A stretch of DNA of 64,000 nucleotides from Psychrobacter sp. NG254 (GCF_015277735.1 NZ_JADHDA010000005.1:62001-126000), one strand, 5' to 3'; numbered from the stretch's first letter, positions 37,190-46,569 are shown. Made by a program: numbers and translations. The notes: a model not told the origin generated them from the letters alone.

Positions 37190-37978
37190 ATGCCCAATCT
37201 GAACAACGTATCATCTCCTAGCTTGTGGCAGCGCATTTGGCAGGGCTTCTTGACCACTGTGGGTACCAAGCAGTTTTTTCGAATTTTTAGCCCTTGGGTC
37301 AAGTGGCTTGCGATATTGGCCAGTATCTTCTTGCTCATCGGTAGCGTGTGGGGTCTTGCTTTTGCGCCGCCTGACTATCTTCAGGGCAATAGCTACCGTA
37401 TTATTTTCATCCATGTGCCAGCAGCCAGTCTAGCCATCTCTATTTACTTCTCCCTTGCTGTATTGGGGGTGATTTACTTGGTCTGGAAAATCAAGACAGC
37501 CAGCCTCGTTGCACAGGCACTTGCTCCGATGGGGTTTTTGCTGTGTGTGATCAGTTTGTTGACAGGGTCTATTTGGGCAAAGCCGACGTGGGGTACTTAC
37601 TGGGTGTGGGATGCGCGTCTCACCTCCATGCTTATCTTGGCGTTTTTGTACGCTGGTGTGATGGCATTGTTTGCCGCATTTGAGCACACAGCCAATCGCG
37701 GCAAAGCGGCCGCTATTCTATCTATCGTGGGTGCGGTGAACTTACCTATTATCAAGTACTCCGTACAATGGTGGAATACCTTGCACCAAGGCTCGACCTT
37801 TAGTCTGACAGCCGCACCAAAGATGTCAGCAGACATGTGGCTGCCATTGTTACTGATGATTATTGGCAGTTATTTATTGGTTGCAACATTGGCAATTTAT
37901 CGTACCAATACCTTAATTCTGTATCGTGATCAAGGCAAAGCATGGGTCAAAGAATACATTCGTGGTCAACAAAAATAA
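37190..37978 (+). CDS. ccmC: Haem delivery protein CcmC
   Basis: 262 residues, six membrane helices. It has the haem-handling WWD-type signature as WGTYWVWDARLTS in a periplasmic loop, plus flanking conserved His (FIHVPAAS and WWNTLHQGSTF). It hands haem to CcmE. AGG upstream of the ATG. CcmD follows after 16 bases. Confidence 0.96.
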   Translation: MPNLNNVSSPSLWQRIWQGFLTTVGTKQFFRIFSPWVKWLAILASIFLLIGSVWGLAFAPPDYLQGNSYRIIFIHVPAASLAISIYFSLAVLGVIYLVWKIKTASLVAQALAPMGFLLCVISLLTGSIWAKPTWGTYWVWDARLTSMLILAFLYAGVMALFAAFEHTANRGKAAAILSIVGAVNLPIIKYSVQWWNTLHQGSTFSLTAAPKMSADMWLPLLLMIIGSYLLVATLAIYRTNTLILYRDQGKAWVKEYIRGQQK

Positions 37979-37994
37979 CGACTAGGAACCTATT

Positions 37995-38216
37995 ATGCAG
38001 CCTTATTTTTATAGCGTATCTGAGTTCATCGCCATGGGTAAGCATGGGGTGTTTGTGTGGTCGTGTTGGGCGATTACGGTCGGCGTGATGCTGGCTTTTG
38101 TTGTGTATAGTCGTAGACAAAGGCAAGCTTTGATCAAGCAGCTGACTATTCAGCAAGCACGTCAGGCACAGCGCACGACCAAAACCACGACACCCGCAAC
38201 CAAGCGCCTCGATTAA
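37995..38216 (+). CDS. ccmD: Haem exporter protein CcmD
   Basis: 73 residues, one membrane helix (VFVWSCWAITVGVMLAFVVY) preceded by the FIAMGKHG motif of CcmD and followed by a basic, Gln-rich cytoplasmic tail. It helps release holo-CcmE from CcmABC. 16 bases after ccmC. The family is short and variable, but context is decisive. Confidence 0.9.
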   Translation: MQPYFYSVSEFIAMGKHGVFVWSCWAITVGVMLAFVVYSRRQRQALIKQLTIQQARQAQRTTKTTTPATKRLD

Positions 38217-38505
38217 AGACCATGCCACCATCAAAATTTTGATTTATCAGATAACACTTATTTAAGGGTAAATGAGTGTTTTCATTTCATGTCTTTATCA
38301 CTAAGCGCTTACAGATTGATTTATCCGAAAAATGCTATCATATAGACATTAGAAGAGTACGATTAGAACGATGTTTTTAAAACGTTTTTCTAATGGTAGT
38401 TTCTTTAATATTTTCTATTTTATAGCGCGTGATGGCCTGTTTACGATAATGTATATAAGAGCGGTTAGAGTCTATAAAATAGTGACTCATCAATGAGGTA
38501 GTGGT

Positions 38506-39006
38506 ATGAATGCAGTTCGTCGCAAAAAGCTGATGTGGGTTATGTTTACGCTTGCAGGGGCTGCGATAGCCGTGGTGTTGGTTCTTTATGCAATTGGGCA
38601 GCAGACTGATTACTACTTTGATGCAACCGCCATCGCTAAAGGTGAAGCGCCGCAAGATAAGCGTATCCGTGCCGGTGGTATGGTCGTCGCTGGCAGTGTG
38701 CAGCGTGCTGCAGACAATCCTTTAAATGTAGAGTTTGCGATTACAGACTTCCAATCGACAGTACCAGTGACTTATCAAGGTATCTTGCCAGATTTGTTTG
38801 CCGAAAATTCTGGTGTCGTCGCCACAGGTAAGATGCAGGGAGATACTTTTGTGGCTGGTGAAGTATTGGCAAAGCATGATGAAAACTACATGCCACCAGA
38901 GGTCGCCAAATCGATGAAAGAAAACAATCGTAATAGTGCCACTCCTTCTTCTGAGCAATACAATCCTGCCCAAAAGGTTCATGAGACCGAAACCTTACAA
39001 CAGTAA
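38506..39006 (+). CDS. ccmE: Haem chaperone CcmE
   Basis: 166 residues: an N-terminal membrane anchor ([21 protein letters not shown]), then a periplasmic OB-fold ending in [13 protein letters not shown], with His124 as the covalent haem site and Tyr128 as the likely second ligand. It carries haem to the CcmF synthase. It lies 289 bases after ccmD, an unusually wide gap, and a terminator closes the cluster, so ccmF, ccmG and ccmH must be elsewhere. Confidence 0.95.
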   Translation: MNAVRRKKLMWVMFTLAGAAIAVVLVLYAIGQQTDYYFDATAIAKGEAPQDKRIRAGGMVVAGSVQRAADNPLNVEFAITDFQSTVPVTYQGILPDLFAENSGVVATGKMQGDTFVAGEVLAKHDENYMPPEVAKSMKENNRNSATPSSEQYNPAQKVHETETLQQ

Positions 39007-39030
39007 AAACTATGAATTTTCATACCATAT

Positions 39031-39062
39031 AAAAAAGCCACCGATTATCGGTGGCTTTTTTA
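39031..39062 (+). terminator. Terminator after ccmE
   Basis: AAAAAGCCACCGA-TTA-TCGGTGGCTTTTT, a perfect 13-bp stem with T-run, 25 bases past ccmE. Confidence 0.9.
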
Positions 39063-39100
39063 TTGGGCTACGTTTAGCTAATCAACTAATCGTTAGTGCT

Positions 39101-39206
39101 ATAGTCAAAGAAATCTAAAACAGCTACAAGGCAGCCGACCGCAGATTGTACATATAGTACTTCTAGGGAGGGTAACACCGTAGCGGTTTAATAGTTCGCC
39201 GGCTAT
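39101..39206 (+). repeat. ~106-bp intergenic repeat, copy B
   Basis: Near match to copy A with ATAGTCAAAGAAATCTAAAA at one end and CGCCGGCTAT at the other. It ends one base before the stop codon of the aldo/keto reductase gene, filling the space between that gene and the ccmE terminator. Confidence 0.85.
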
Positions 39207-39207
39207 A

Positions 39208-40056
39208 TTAGTCATCCCAAACAGGGCTATAGTCAGGATGTGCAATCTTGCGACCATCTGAGCGTGCTAGCTTACCAATTTGTTCTAGCTCATCCGTACT
39301 TAGTTTTACATCAATCGCATCTAAGTTGCCTTGCAAGTGATCAGGGTTAGATGTTTTTGGAATCGCGACACGATGCTTGTCCGATAGAATCCATGCCAAT
39401 GAAATCTGCGCTGGCGTGACGTTATGTGCTTCTGCAATGCCTTTAATAATGTCATTATCAAACACATCACCACGCGCGAGTGGCGAATAGGCTTCTAACA
39501 AGATATGATGATTATTCAAAAAAGTCTGTAATGTATTTTGCTTGATAAACGGATGGAACTCGACTTGGTTGACCACGATTGGCACATCTGCGTATTTTTC
39601 GGCTTCGATAATATTGGCGATATTAAAATTAGACACACCGATATGACGCGTCAAGCCCTGTTTCTGTAGCTCACAAAGCGCAGGGATAGTCTCGGACAAT
39701 GGCACACGATCATCAGGCCAATGGAGTAGTAACAGGTCGACATAATCTGTACCCAAATCTTCTAAAGAACGTTTGGCTGCTGCCACCAGTTTTTCTGGCT
39801 CAAACTTCATATCATCAGGAAATATCTTGGTAGTCAAAAAGAATTTATCACGAGCCACACCTGATTGTCTGATACCTTCACCGACTTCTTTTTCATTGCC
39901 ATAAGCTTGAGCCGTGTCGATATGCTCATAACCCATCTCCAACGCTTTTTTGACCACATCTACACAGTCTTGTCCGGTAGATTGCCACGTACCCAAGCCT
40001 AAGATAGGGATACTTGCTTGTCCAGCAGTACGAATATTGTATTTTTTAGCGCTCAT
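39208..40056 (-). CDS. Aldo/keto reductase (DkgA/DkgB-like)
   Basis: 282 residues, a TIM-barrel NADPH-dependent reductase. Catalytic tetrad visible: Asp and Tyr in DTAQAYGNE, Lys in TTKIF and His in LLLHWPDD. The C-terminal coenzyme site AIPKTSNPDHLQGNLDA is also clear. It reduces small aldehydes or keto acids such as 2,5-diketogluconate or methylglyoxal; the physiological substrate is unknown. Single gene. Confidence 0.92.
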   Translation of the reverse strand: MSAKKYNIRTAGQASIPILGLGTWQSTGQDCVDVVKKALEMGYEHIDTAQAYGNEKEVGEGIRQSGVARDKFFLTTKIFPDDMKFEPEKLVAAAKRSLEDLGTDYVDLLLLHWPDDRVPLSETIPALCELQKQGLTRHIGVSNFNIANIIEAEKYADVPIVVNQVEFHPFIKQNTLQTFLNNHHILLEAYSPLARGDVFDNDIIKGIAEAHNVTPAQISLAWILSDKHRVAIPKTSNPDHLQGNLDAIDVKLSTDELEQIGKLARSDGRKIAHPDYSPVWDD

Positions 40057-40400
40057 ATTATTATCCTTGTTATTTGTATCTTATAGTTGTTAATTCATTT
40101 TAAATGTCATCAATAGCGAGATTTAGCTAGTAAGTCACTATCAATTCACTAATAAGTCGCTATCGAGCTTGTCTACTATAAGAAAAAAGAAGGCTAAGAG
40201 GAAGGGGGAGTGACGGTTTCCTACAAAGGGCAAACAGGCTGTAACGTGATTTTGAAGATGAGAGAGGTTGGTAGTCGATATTCAAATTGCATCAATTACC
40301 CTAAAACTGAGACCATAAAAAACGCCCATTACCTAGTGTAATGGGCGTCTCTATAATCAAAATACCTTTATAATCAAATATTCATGACTTACATAAAGTC
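40057..40400. other. Intergenic region between the reductase and metQ
   Basis: Upstream region of the leftward reductase plus the metQ terminator at 40314-40352. A short direct repeat (AAGTCACTATC, CAATTCACTAAT and AAGTCGCTATC-like units near 40131-40155) is visible. No gene. Confidence 0.5.
40314..40352 (-). terminator. Terminator of metQ
   Basis: On the minus strand ACGCCCATTAC...GTAATGGGCGT followed by TTTTTTA, about 50 bases past the metQ stop. Confidence 0.88.
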
Positions 40401-41366
40401 TTACTGAGCAGCTGCTACAGGCTCTGCAGTTTCAGCTTTAGCAGCGGTATCTGTATGCGCGCCGTGATCACCGCCCCAGATTTTTGGATATTTGTAGCCA
40501 GGGAATGTCTCGTGAGCATACTTTTTGAACGCTTCTGAGTTATAAGCATTGGTCACATCTTCAACCCATTTTTTACCAACATCGGCAGATTTGATGGCTG
40601 ACCAGTTCACATACGAAAAGCTAGGCTCTTGGAACAAGGCATCAGTCAATTCGATACCAGCGTCAGTGGCGTAGTTACCGTTGATAACAGCAAAGTCAAC
40701 TTCATCACGGGCGCGTGGTAACTGAGCGGCTTCTAACTCAACGATTTCGATATCGTATTTGCTGTTATCAGCGATATCAGCTTTTGATGCTGTCAATGGG
40801 TCGATATTGTCTTTTAGGGTAATCCAACCAAGATCATTCATCATAACCAAAGCACGTGCAAAGTTACTTGGATCGTTTGGTGCAGAGACACTCATGCCTT
40901 TGAAAGCGGCATCAAGACTGGTCTTTTTACCTGAGTAGATACCAAGTGGAGCTGTTGGTACTTGGAATGCTTCTACTAGATCAAGATTGTTTTCTTTTTT
41001 GAAATTATCAAGATAAGGCTTGTGCTGGAAGATGTTGATGTCTAAGTCGCCTTCAGCCAATGCAAGGTTAGGACGGACATAATCGGTAAAGGCAATCAGC
41101 TCAACTTCATAGCCTTGGGCTTCAAGTGTAGTCTTTACTTGGTTACGAACCATATCAGCGAAATCGCCTTCGGTTGTACCGATAATGATTTTGGTATGGT
41201 CAGGATCGATATCGCTAGCGGCAGTTTCTGCAGTTGCGCCTTCGGTAACTGGCTCTTTGGTCGCTTCTGGAGCTGATGAGTTACTGCAACCTACCAAAAC
41301 TAGGCCTGATACTCCAACTGCGGCAAATGCAGTGGCTAACTGACGGCTGATATCTGTTAATTTCAT
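40401..41366 (-). CDS. metQ: Methionine ABC transporter binding lipoprotein MetQ
   Basis: 321 residues. Signal peptide with lipobox LVGC, Cys27 lipidated; then a ~35-residue Ala/Thr/Glu linker and the NlpA/MetQ fold (EGDFADMVRN, YVRPNLALAEGDLDINIFQHKPYL, SAPNDPSNFARALVMM). It binds D- or L-methionine at the outer face of the inner membrane. Last gene of metNIQ, but separated from metI by 220 bases with a terminator-like hairpin. The C-terminal ~20 residues are an Ala-rich extension. Confidence 0.95.
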   Translation of the reverse strand: MKLTDISRQLATAFAAVGVSGLVLVGCSNSSAPEATKEPVTEGATAETAASDIDPDHTKIIIGTTEGDFADMVRNQVKTTLEAQGYEVELIAFTDYVRPNLALAEGDLDINIFQHKPYLDNFKKENNLDLVEAFQVPTAPLGIYSGKKTSLDAAFKGMSVSAPNDPSNFARALVMMNDLGWITLKDNIDPLTASKADIADNSKYDIEIVELEAAQLPRARDEVDFAVINGNYATDAGIELTDALFQEPSFSYVNWSAIKSADVGKKWVEDVTNAYNSEAFKKYAHETFPGYKYPKIWGGDHGAHTDTAAKAETAEPVAAAQ

Positions 41367-41410
41367 AGAACTTCCTTATTAAGGGTAATGGAACGAAAAT
41401 GTTTGACCAT

Positions 41411-41443
41411 TAAAAAAGCAACATTAGGGATAGTAATGCTGCT
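41411..41443 (-). terminator. Terminator-like hairpin between metI and metQ
   Basis: On the minus strand AGCAGCATTA-CTATCCC-TAATGTTGCT followed by TTTTTA: a 10-bp stem with one G-U pair and a U-run, located 45 bases before the metQ start. It can act as a partial terminator, an attenuator or an mRNA 3'-end protector. Confidence 0.7.
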
Positions 41444-41586
41444 AAGTTAACGGTTGGTTATTTGGTGTCAAAATTAAAGGGTCTCAGTAACAAAGTCAAG
41501 CACTTTACTTATGATGAATTGGCGCTAAGATCTACCTATTATTCATATCCTATTAGTAGCGGACTGCTTGACATACCATGATACTT

Positions 41587-42273
41587 TTAGCGTTTGTCCA
41601 AACGGTTGGCGAACCAATTACCAGAGGCTTGAATCGAGATGACCATGATCGATAGTACAATCACGATAAAAATCATGACCTCAGTTTGATAACGGTAATA
41701 GCCATAACGAATGGCCAAGTCACCTAGACCACCGCCGCCAATCATACCAGCGGCTGCCGAGTAAGAAAGCAAGCTGATACAGAGAATGGTCACAGACAGC
41801 ACCAGCCCTGAGCGTGCTTCGTTCAGCAGGACTTTGATAATCGTAAAAGGCCGTGCACCCATCGACTCAGTCGCTTCAATGATACCGCGTGGTACTTCAC
41901 GTAAGTTTTGCTCGACCAGACGGGCAAAGTAAAACGAACCCGCGATAGCGAGTACTAATGATGCGGCAATAGGGCCAATACCTGTACCAACGATGGCCTT
42001 GGTAAACGGGCTCATGGCAATCATCAAAATGACAAACGGGAAGGCGCGCATAAAGTTGGTAATGCCACCAAGTACACCGTATAAGGTCTTGTTCTGTAAA
42101 AACTGTCGATCACTAGATAAAAATAAGAACACGCCAAACAGCCCGCCGATGATGATGGCTACTGTCGTTGAGATGCCGAGCATGATAAACGTATCAATAA
42201 AGGCACTTATAATTTCTTTGCGCAGTACCAACAATTTATCTATCGAGGCGGATAATTCACTACCAGTTAACAT
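41587..42273 (-). CDS. metI: Methionine ABC transporter permease MetI
   Basis: 228 residues, five membrane helices. The EAA-type loop that contacts the ATPase is visible as EATESMGARPFTIIKVLLNEA, and TNFMRAFPFVILMIA is a typical MetI segment. AGGAG precedes the ATG. It starts 18 bases after metN. The pair MetN-MetI forms the importer core. Confidence 0.95.
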   Translation of the reverse strand: MLTGSELSASIDKLLVLRKEIISAFIDTFIMLGISTTVAIIIGGLFGVFLFLSSDRQFLQNKTLYGVLGGITNFMRAFPFVILMIAMSPFTKAIVGTGIGPIAASLVLAIAGSFYFARLVEQNLREVPRGIIEATESMGARPFTIIKVLLNEARSGLVLSVTILCISLLSYSAAAGMIGGGGLGDLAIRYGYYRYQTEVMIFIVIVLSIMVISIQASGNWFANRLDKR

Positions 42274-42291
42274 GTTTTTTCTCCTGCCTCA

Positions 42292-43062
42292 TTAGTCTTC
42301 GTGCACTAAGCCTTGGCCAATAGGGGTGGTTGCCTGAATCAGACCGTCTTTGACATCTGCAACTTCTAATAGTTGTCCTTGATGTAGCAATGCGGCGCGA
42401 TCACAGAGTCTACGAATAACGCTCATTTCGTGGGTGACGATAACGATAGTCACGCCCAATTTTTCATTGATGTCACGTAAACAGGTGAGTAAGCTGCGCG
42501 TGGTTGCAGGATCAAGCGCACTGGTTGGCTCATCGGCCAACAGTACTTTTGGACTGGGTGCAATTGCGCGGGCAATACCGACGCGCTGTTTTTGTCCCCC
42601 TGATAATTGGGCAGGATAGTGACCAACGCGATCCGTTAAATCGACAATCTCTAGACACTCCATGACCCGTTTATGAATATCACGACTTGGATACCCTGAG
42701 ACCTTGAGATTGAATGCCACGTTGTCAAAAACGGTCTGATTGGACATCAGATTGAATTGCTGAAAAATCATACCGATATTATGACGGGCAATACGTAGCT
42801 CACTGGCTGATAAAGTGGTCAAATCCGTACCGTCTATGACTACTTGTCCCGAATCTGGGCGCTCAAGCATATTGATGAGGCGCAGTAAGGTAGATTTACC
42901 CGCACCTGAATAACCCATCAGACCAAAGATTTCGCCTTGCTTAATCGCGAGCGACGTGGGTTCAACAGCTGTAAACCAATGCGGTTTGCCGTTTTTGTCT
43001 TTGATTGATCGGTCGCTTAAAAAACTTTTGGTCACATCGTTTAAGACAATCATGTCATTCAT
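42292..43062 (-). CDS. metN: Methionine ABC transporter ATPase MetN, short form without C-terminal NIL domain
   Basis: 256 residues. Walker A GYSGAGKST, Q-loop FQQFNLMSNQTV, signature LSGGQKQRVGIARA, Walker B VLLADEPTSALD and switch His in VTHEMSV are all intact. E. coli MetN has 343 residues; the missing part is the C-terminal NIL (C2) domain that binds methionine and shuts the pump. Here the protein stops shortly after the ATPase core (QGLVHED), and the next gene follows, so this is not an obvious frameshift. Start: ATG at 43062; a TTG at 43080 is possible. Residues 20-30 include an uncommon insert, DKNGKPHWF. Confidence 0.9.
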   Translation of the reverse strand: MNDMIVLNDVTKSFLSDRSIKDKNGKPHWFTAVEPTSLAIKQGEIFGLMGYSGAGKSTLLRLINMLERPDSGQVVIDGTDLTTLSASELRIARHNIGMIFQQFNLMSNQTVFDNVAFNLKVSGYPSRDIHKRVMECLEIVDLTDRVGHYPAQLSGGQKQRVGIARAIAPSPKVLLADEPTSALDPATTRSLLTCLRDINEKLGVTIVIVTHEMSVIRRLCDRAALLHQGQLLEVADVKDGLIQATTPIGQGLVHED

Positions 43063-43626
43063 GGAGGGCTCAAGATTCAATAATTTTTTTTATGGTCATA
43101 AACGTGCTGTTAAGCGCTTACTACTAGTGGTTAAACTGCGACCAATAGTCAGTGGCCTATTAAACACAACCGTCGATAACCCTATTATAAGGGGCGGTAA
43201 TATAGCATATTATCCAGCACTTTGGATATGCACATACGTGAAGGGCTTATGATGAATCGTGATTAAGTGAGGGAGGCTTGCGCGGATGGATTAACAATCG
43301 TAGAGTATGACGGGTTTAATGTAAAAAATGCAGTGCTGTTAGGGTGTGTCCTCATTTCAAAAATGGAGATAAAAACAAGATAAATTGCCGTCAAACGAGA
43401 AAAATAGTGTAGATAATATCAAGATATTGGTCAGCTATTTGACGATGTTTGGCAAAATTTAGCTATTTTTAGCCCAGTTAGATAACTATCGTTTGAATTG
43501 AGGACATGCCCTAGTCTAAGGACTCATAAACTATTTACTATCATCTAGCGGGAAAAAGCACCAAAAATCTTACCTAGGTTTTATCATAAGTGTTGCTGCA
43601 AGCATCATTGAAAGTATCGTTATGCC
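43063..43626. other. Intergenic region between metN and the sensor kinase gene
   Basis: Contains the metN promoter region and the second MITE-like copy (43340-43513). No SAM or Met riboswitch and no clear terminator for the kinase gene could be recognised. Confidence 0.6.
43340..43513. mobile_element. 174-bp MITE-like element, copy 2
   Basis: Same length as copy 1 (17999-18172), same orientation, and same internal blocks (GATAATATC, AGATATT, GTCAGCTATTTGACG, TTTGGCAA). Ends TAGGGTGTGTCCTCA and reversed TAGGGCATGTCCTCA, with TA at both borders. Confidence 0.8.
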
Positions 43627-45750
43627 CTATTCATGATAGTTGTAATGAGGGTCGTGTTTGACAGGTATGGTAACCAAAAATCGTGTATGACCATTGAGCG
43701 TATCAGTGATAATACGTCCTTGATGGGCAGTGACAATTTGAGAAACCAAAGACAAGCCCAAACCTGAGCCTTTATTCTTCTGTTGCAAGCGCACAAATGG
43801 ACTAAATACTTCTTCGCGCTTGCCCTCAGGAATACCTGTACCTTCGTCAATCACTGCTAGTACGACATATTTTGGTAACGGTGGCGTGGCATCGTTTTTG
43901 GCTTTTTTCATGTGCTTAGCAAATAAGCCTTCTTTGCGTGATGTACCTGAGCTGTCACTTTCTGTGCCATTGTTTTTACTAGTAGTATTGTCAGTCGTTG
44001 GTTTCGGCGATTTTTGTGCCATATCGACTGTAGGGATAGGCATGTCCTGATTAACGGCAATGTCTGATGATTCTGTCGCTGTACCATCTGGAACAACACG
44101 CCACATGACTTTTTTAATTTTGTCAGCGAGCTCACTGGTATAGTTTTGATAGTTGGCAAACAATGAAGCATCTTTTGCTTTATCTGTGAGCGTACTGTCC
44201 AATAGGCTGTGGTTGCCTGTCGAGTGTTTGATATTACCTGAGTTATTATTGCTGGCATCATGACCAGACAGAGGTACTGCTAATAAACCCTCATTTGACT
44301 CAGAATTACCAACATTATCTAAGCCAGTCTCAACATCCATATCCGTATTAAAAAGGATATTTTCGCCATTCTTGTAAATCGATGGCGCTAATAGCTCTTG
44401 ATCAGCCGCTATTGATTCCGCTTTGTTTTGATCAGCCAGTGCTTGAGACGTATGTAGTTCAGAGCGAGAGGCTGGATTTTTATTAATATTGATGTCAGTT
44501 TGCTCATCATAGGAATCAAAATCTAGGCTGTTATAATCCGCAAAGCTGCTAGATAGCACGGTTTGCAACAAATAGTCAGGAACAGCCTCTGCTTCATCAA
44601 GGGTTTGAATCCCATATAGCAAGACCGTCACAGGCGGTTTACCATGCAGCATCGCATTGGTGAGCAAGTTGCGAATGAGGTGGGTCAACATCGAGGACTG
44701 TCCATCTATAACGATGTGTTCCCCAATTAAGGTGGCCTCAGGATAATGTTGGCGCTCTTGATTGACGAGGTCATATATATCCAAGGTTTCAACTTGCTGT
44801 AGCGCGTGACCTGCATCCATACGGCTGACCAACAATATGCTCTCTACCAAATCATTGAGTCCTGACAAGTCTCGAGTGATGGCGTGCGCGCGTTTGTCGA
44901 ACTTTGCCTTAGTATCAGAGGGTAACGCAGCAGCCAACATATCCATCATTTCAATCTGCAAGCGAATACGAGTGATGGGCGTACGTAGCTCATGAGAGGC
45001 GTGAGCTAGCAGTAAATTATTGGCATCAACAAGGTGCTCAATCTTTTGGGCCGCTTGGTTAAACCCACGCGCGAGCGAGGCAATTTCGTCATTACCACGA
45101 GCATTGACTCGCACCGTAAAATCGCCATCACCCAACTGTGCCATCTGTTGACTCATCTGATCGATACGCCAGGTCATCGTGCGAGCGATCAGCCATAAGA
45201 CGCCTGCCATGATAACGAGTAATAGCAGCGTACCCGTAAACAGATTGAGCGCGGCAGAGAGTACCGGTTTTTTGGGCGTCAGACGAGATTCGTACAGCAA
45301 GGTATAACCGGTGCTGCTAGACACTTGAGCTTGTTTGGTCGGTGAGGTCTCTGCAAAAGAAGGGAAAACGCGTGAGAATAAAGAAGGGGTAGGCGGTAGG
45401 GCTAATGGTAAATCACTGTTGTCCGTTTGCATGAGCAACCGACCTTCGCTGTCGTACAAGCCCATTTTTGCCTGTAGGGACTCATCAAAGATGTCAAAGC
45501 TCTTTTTGACAACAGCAAGCATAAACCGTGACTGTAACCGGTTGTCTTTGCCAATAGAGATATTGAGCTCATGCAGAAATGGGTCAATTTGTCCCAAGAT
45601 TTGTGTGGCAAGTATCTCTGATCGTATGCCCGCATCCTTGTCATGGACAAGTTGAGTCAGGAGCACCATGGCAACTGCAAACAAGATAAGTGCCAGCATG
45701 ACACTGGCAAATAGCTTGGCAAAAACGGAACGAAAACCCAATTGCTGCAT
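43627..45750 (-). CDS. Sensor histidine kinase with ATPase domain split by a long insert
   Basis: 707 residues. It has two membrane helices (about 13-34 and 163-187) enclosing a periplasmic sensor, a HAMP domain, and a HisKA domain with the phospho-His near residue 252 in HASHELRTPITRIRLQ. The ATPase N box NLLTNAMLHGKPP is near 360. The rest of the ATPase (VVLAVIDEGTGIPEG, GSGLGLSLVSQIV) resumes only near 625. The ~245 residues between are Ser/Asn/Asp/Thr-rich with little hydrophobic core and look disordered. The frame is continuous, so this is not a broken gene. It pairs with the OmpR-type regulator 96 bases upstream. By its H-box it is of the CpxA/RstB group. Confidence 0.9.
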   Translation of the reverse strand: MQQLGFRSVFAKLFASVMLALILFAVAMVLLTQLVHDKDAGIRSEILATQILGQIDPFLHELNISIGKDNRLQSRFMLAVVKKSFDIFDESLQAKMGLYDSEGRLLMQTDNSDLPLALPPTPSLFSRVFPSFAETSPTKQAQVSSSTGYTLLYESRLTPKKPVLSAALNLFTGTLLLLVIMAGVLWLIARTMTWRIDQMSQQMAQLGDGDFTVRVNARGNDEIASLARGFNQAAQKIEHLVDANNLLLAHASHELRTPITRIRLQIEMMDMLAAALPSDTKAKFDKRAHAITRDLSGLNDLVESILLVSRMDAGHALQQVETLDIYDLVNQERQHYPEATLIGEHIVIDGQSSMLTHLIRNLLTNAMLHGKPPVTVLLYGIQTLDEAEAVPDYLLQTVLSSSFADYNSLDFDSYDEQTDININKNPASRSELHTSQALADQNKAESIAADQELLAPSIYKNGENILFNTDMDVETGLDNVGNSESNEGLLAVPLSGHDASNNNSGNIKHSTGNHSLLDSTLTDKAKDASLFANYQNYTSELADKIKKVMWRVVPDGTATESSDIAVNQDMPIPTVDMAQKSPKPTTDNTTSKNNGTESDSSGTSRKEGLFAKHMKKAKNDATPPLPKYVVLAVIDEGTGIPEGKREEVFSPFVRLQQKNKGSGLGLSLVSQIVTAHQGRIITDTLNGHTRFLVTIPVKHDPHYNYHE

Positions 45751-45846
45751 TAAATAATCTCTATGACCCTATTATTGAATGCTGATATCGACGCATACAA
45801 TTGGAGTTTACGTAGTTTTTACGCATTATTCCATCATTTAATACGG

Positions 45847-46569
45847 TTAGACTTGGTCAGTGGCAAACTGATAACCCACACCGCGTACTGTGATGATGCG
45901 TTTTGGCTGACGTGGGTTGTCTTCAATCAAAGCGCGCAGACGTGAAATATGGACATCGATAGCGCGGTCAATATTGTCTGAGCTGTCGTCATTTGGCATT
46001 GCTTGCCATAATTGTTCGCGATTGAGCACTTTGCCAGAATGGGTCGCAAAATAATGTAATAGCTGAAATTGATGCGTCGTCAGGCGTACAGCCTCATCAT
46101 CGATGGTGACCTCATGGCTATCAGGGAAGACGCTCAAACGCCCAAAAGTTAGGCTATCCGACTGACTATCCGCTTGATTTGGCTGCTCATGACGACGGAT
46201 TACAGCGCGAATACGCGCCAATAGCTCACGTGGCTCAAAAGGTTTAGAAATATAATCATCTGCACCCATCTCTAGACCGAGCACGCGATCAGTGGTATCA
46301 CCTTTTGCTGTCAGCATGATAATCGGTACTTTATTGGTCATGTTGTTCTTGTTGCCACGAATTTTTTGGCACACTTGCATACCATCCATGTCAGGCAGCA
46401 TCAGATCAAGCACGACCAAATCAATACCACGCTCTTTGGTATCTAGTAGTTCAAGACCTTCTTGACCCAGTCCTGCATGATGCACATCATAGTAGTTCAT
46501 CGTGAGGTAATCACTGATCAACTCTGCCAAATCCGGATCATCTTCAATCAATAAAATTTGCTTACTCAT
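45847..46569 (-). CDS. OmpR-family response regulator
   Basis: 240 residues. The receiver domain has an acidic pocket IEDDPD, phospho-Asp in VVLDLMLPDMDG, Thr in MLTAKG and Lys in YISKPFEP. It is followed by a winged-helix DNA-binding domain (LTTHQFQLLHYFATHSGKVLNREQL, IDVHISRLRALIEDNP, ITVRGVGYQF). Cognate regulator of the downstream histidine kinase. Targets unknown; the adjacent HlyD-type gene is a candidate. Confidence 0.93.
   Translation of the reverse strand: MSKQILLIEDDPDLAELISDYLTMNYYDVHHAGLGQEGLELLDTKERGIDLVVLDLMLPDMDGMQVCQKIRGNKNNMTNKVPIIMLTAKGDTTDRVLGLEMGADDYISKPFEPRELLARIRAVIRRHEQPNQADSQSDSLTFGRLSVFPDSHEVTIDDEAVRLTTHQFQLLHYFATHSGKVLNREQLWQAMPNDDSSDNIDRAIDVHISRLRALIEDNPRQPKRIITVRGVGYQFATDQV

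Noticed and set aside
43063..43339. Possible SAM riboswitch or MetJ boxes upstream of metN
   Set aside because: None of the conserved SAM riboswitch blocks or repeated met boxes could be found.
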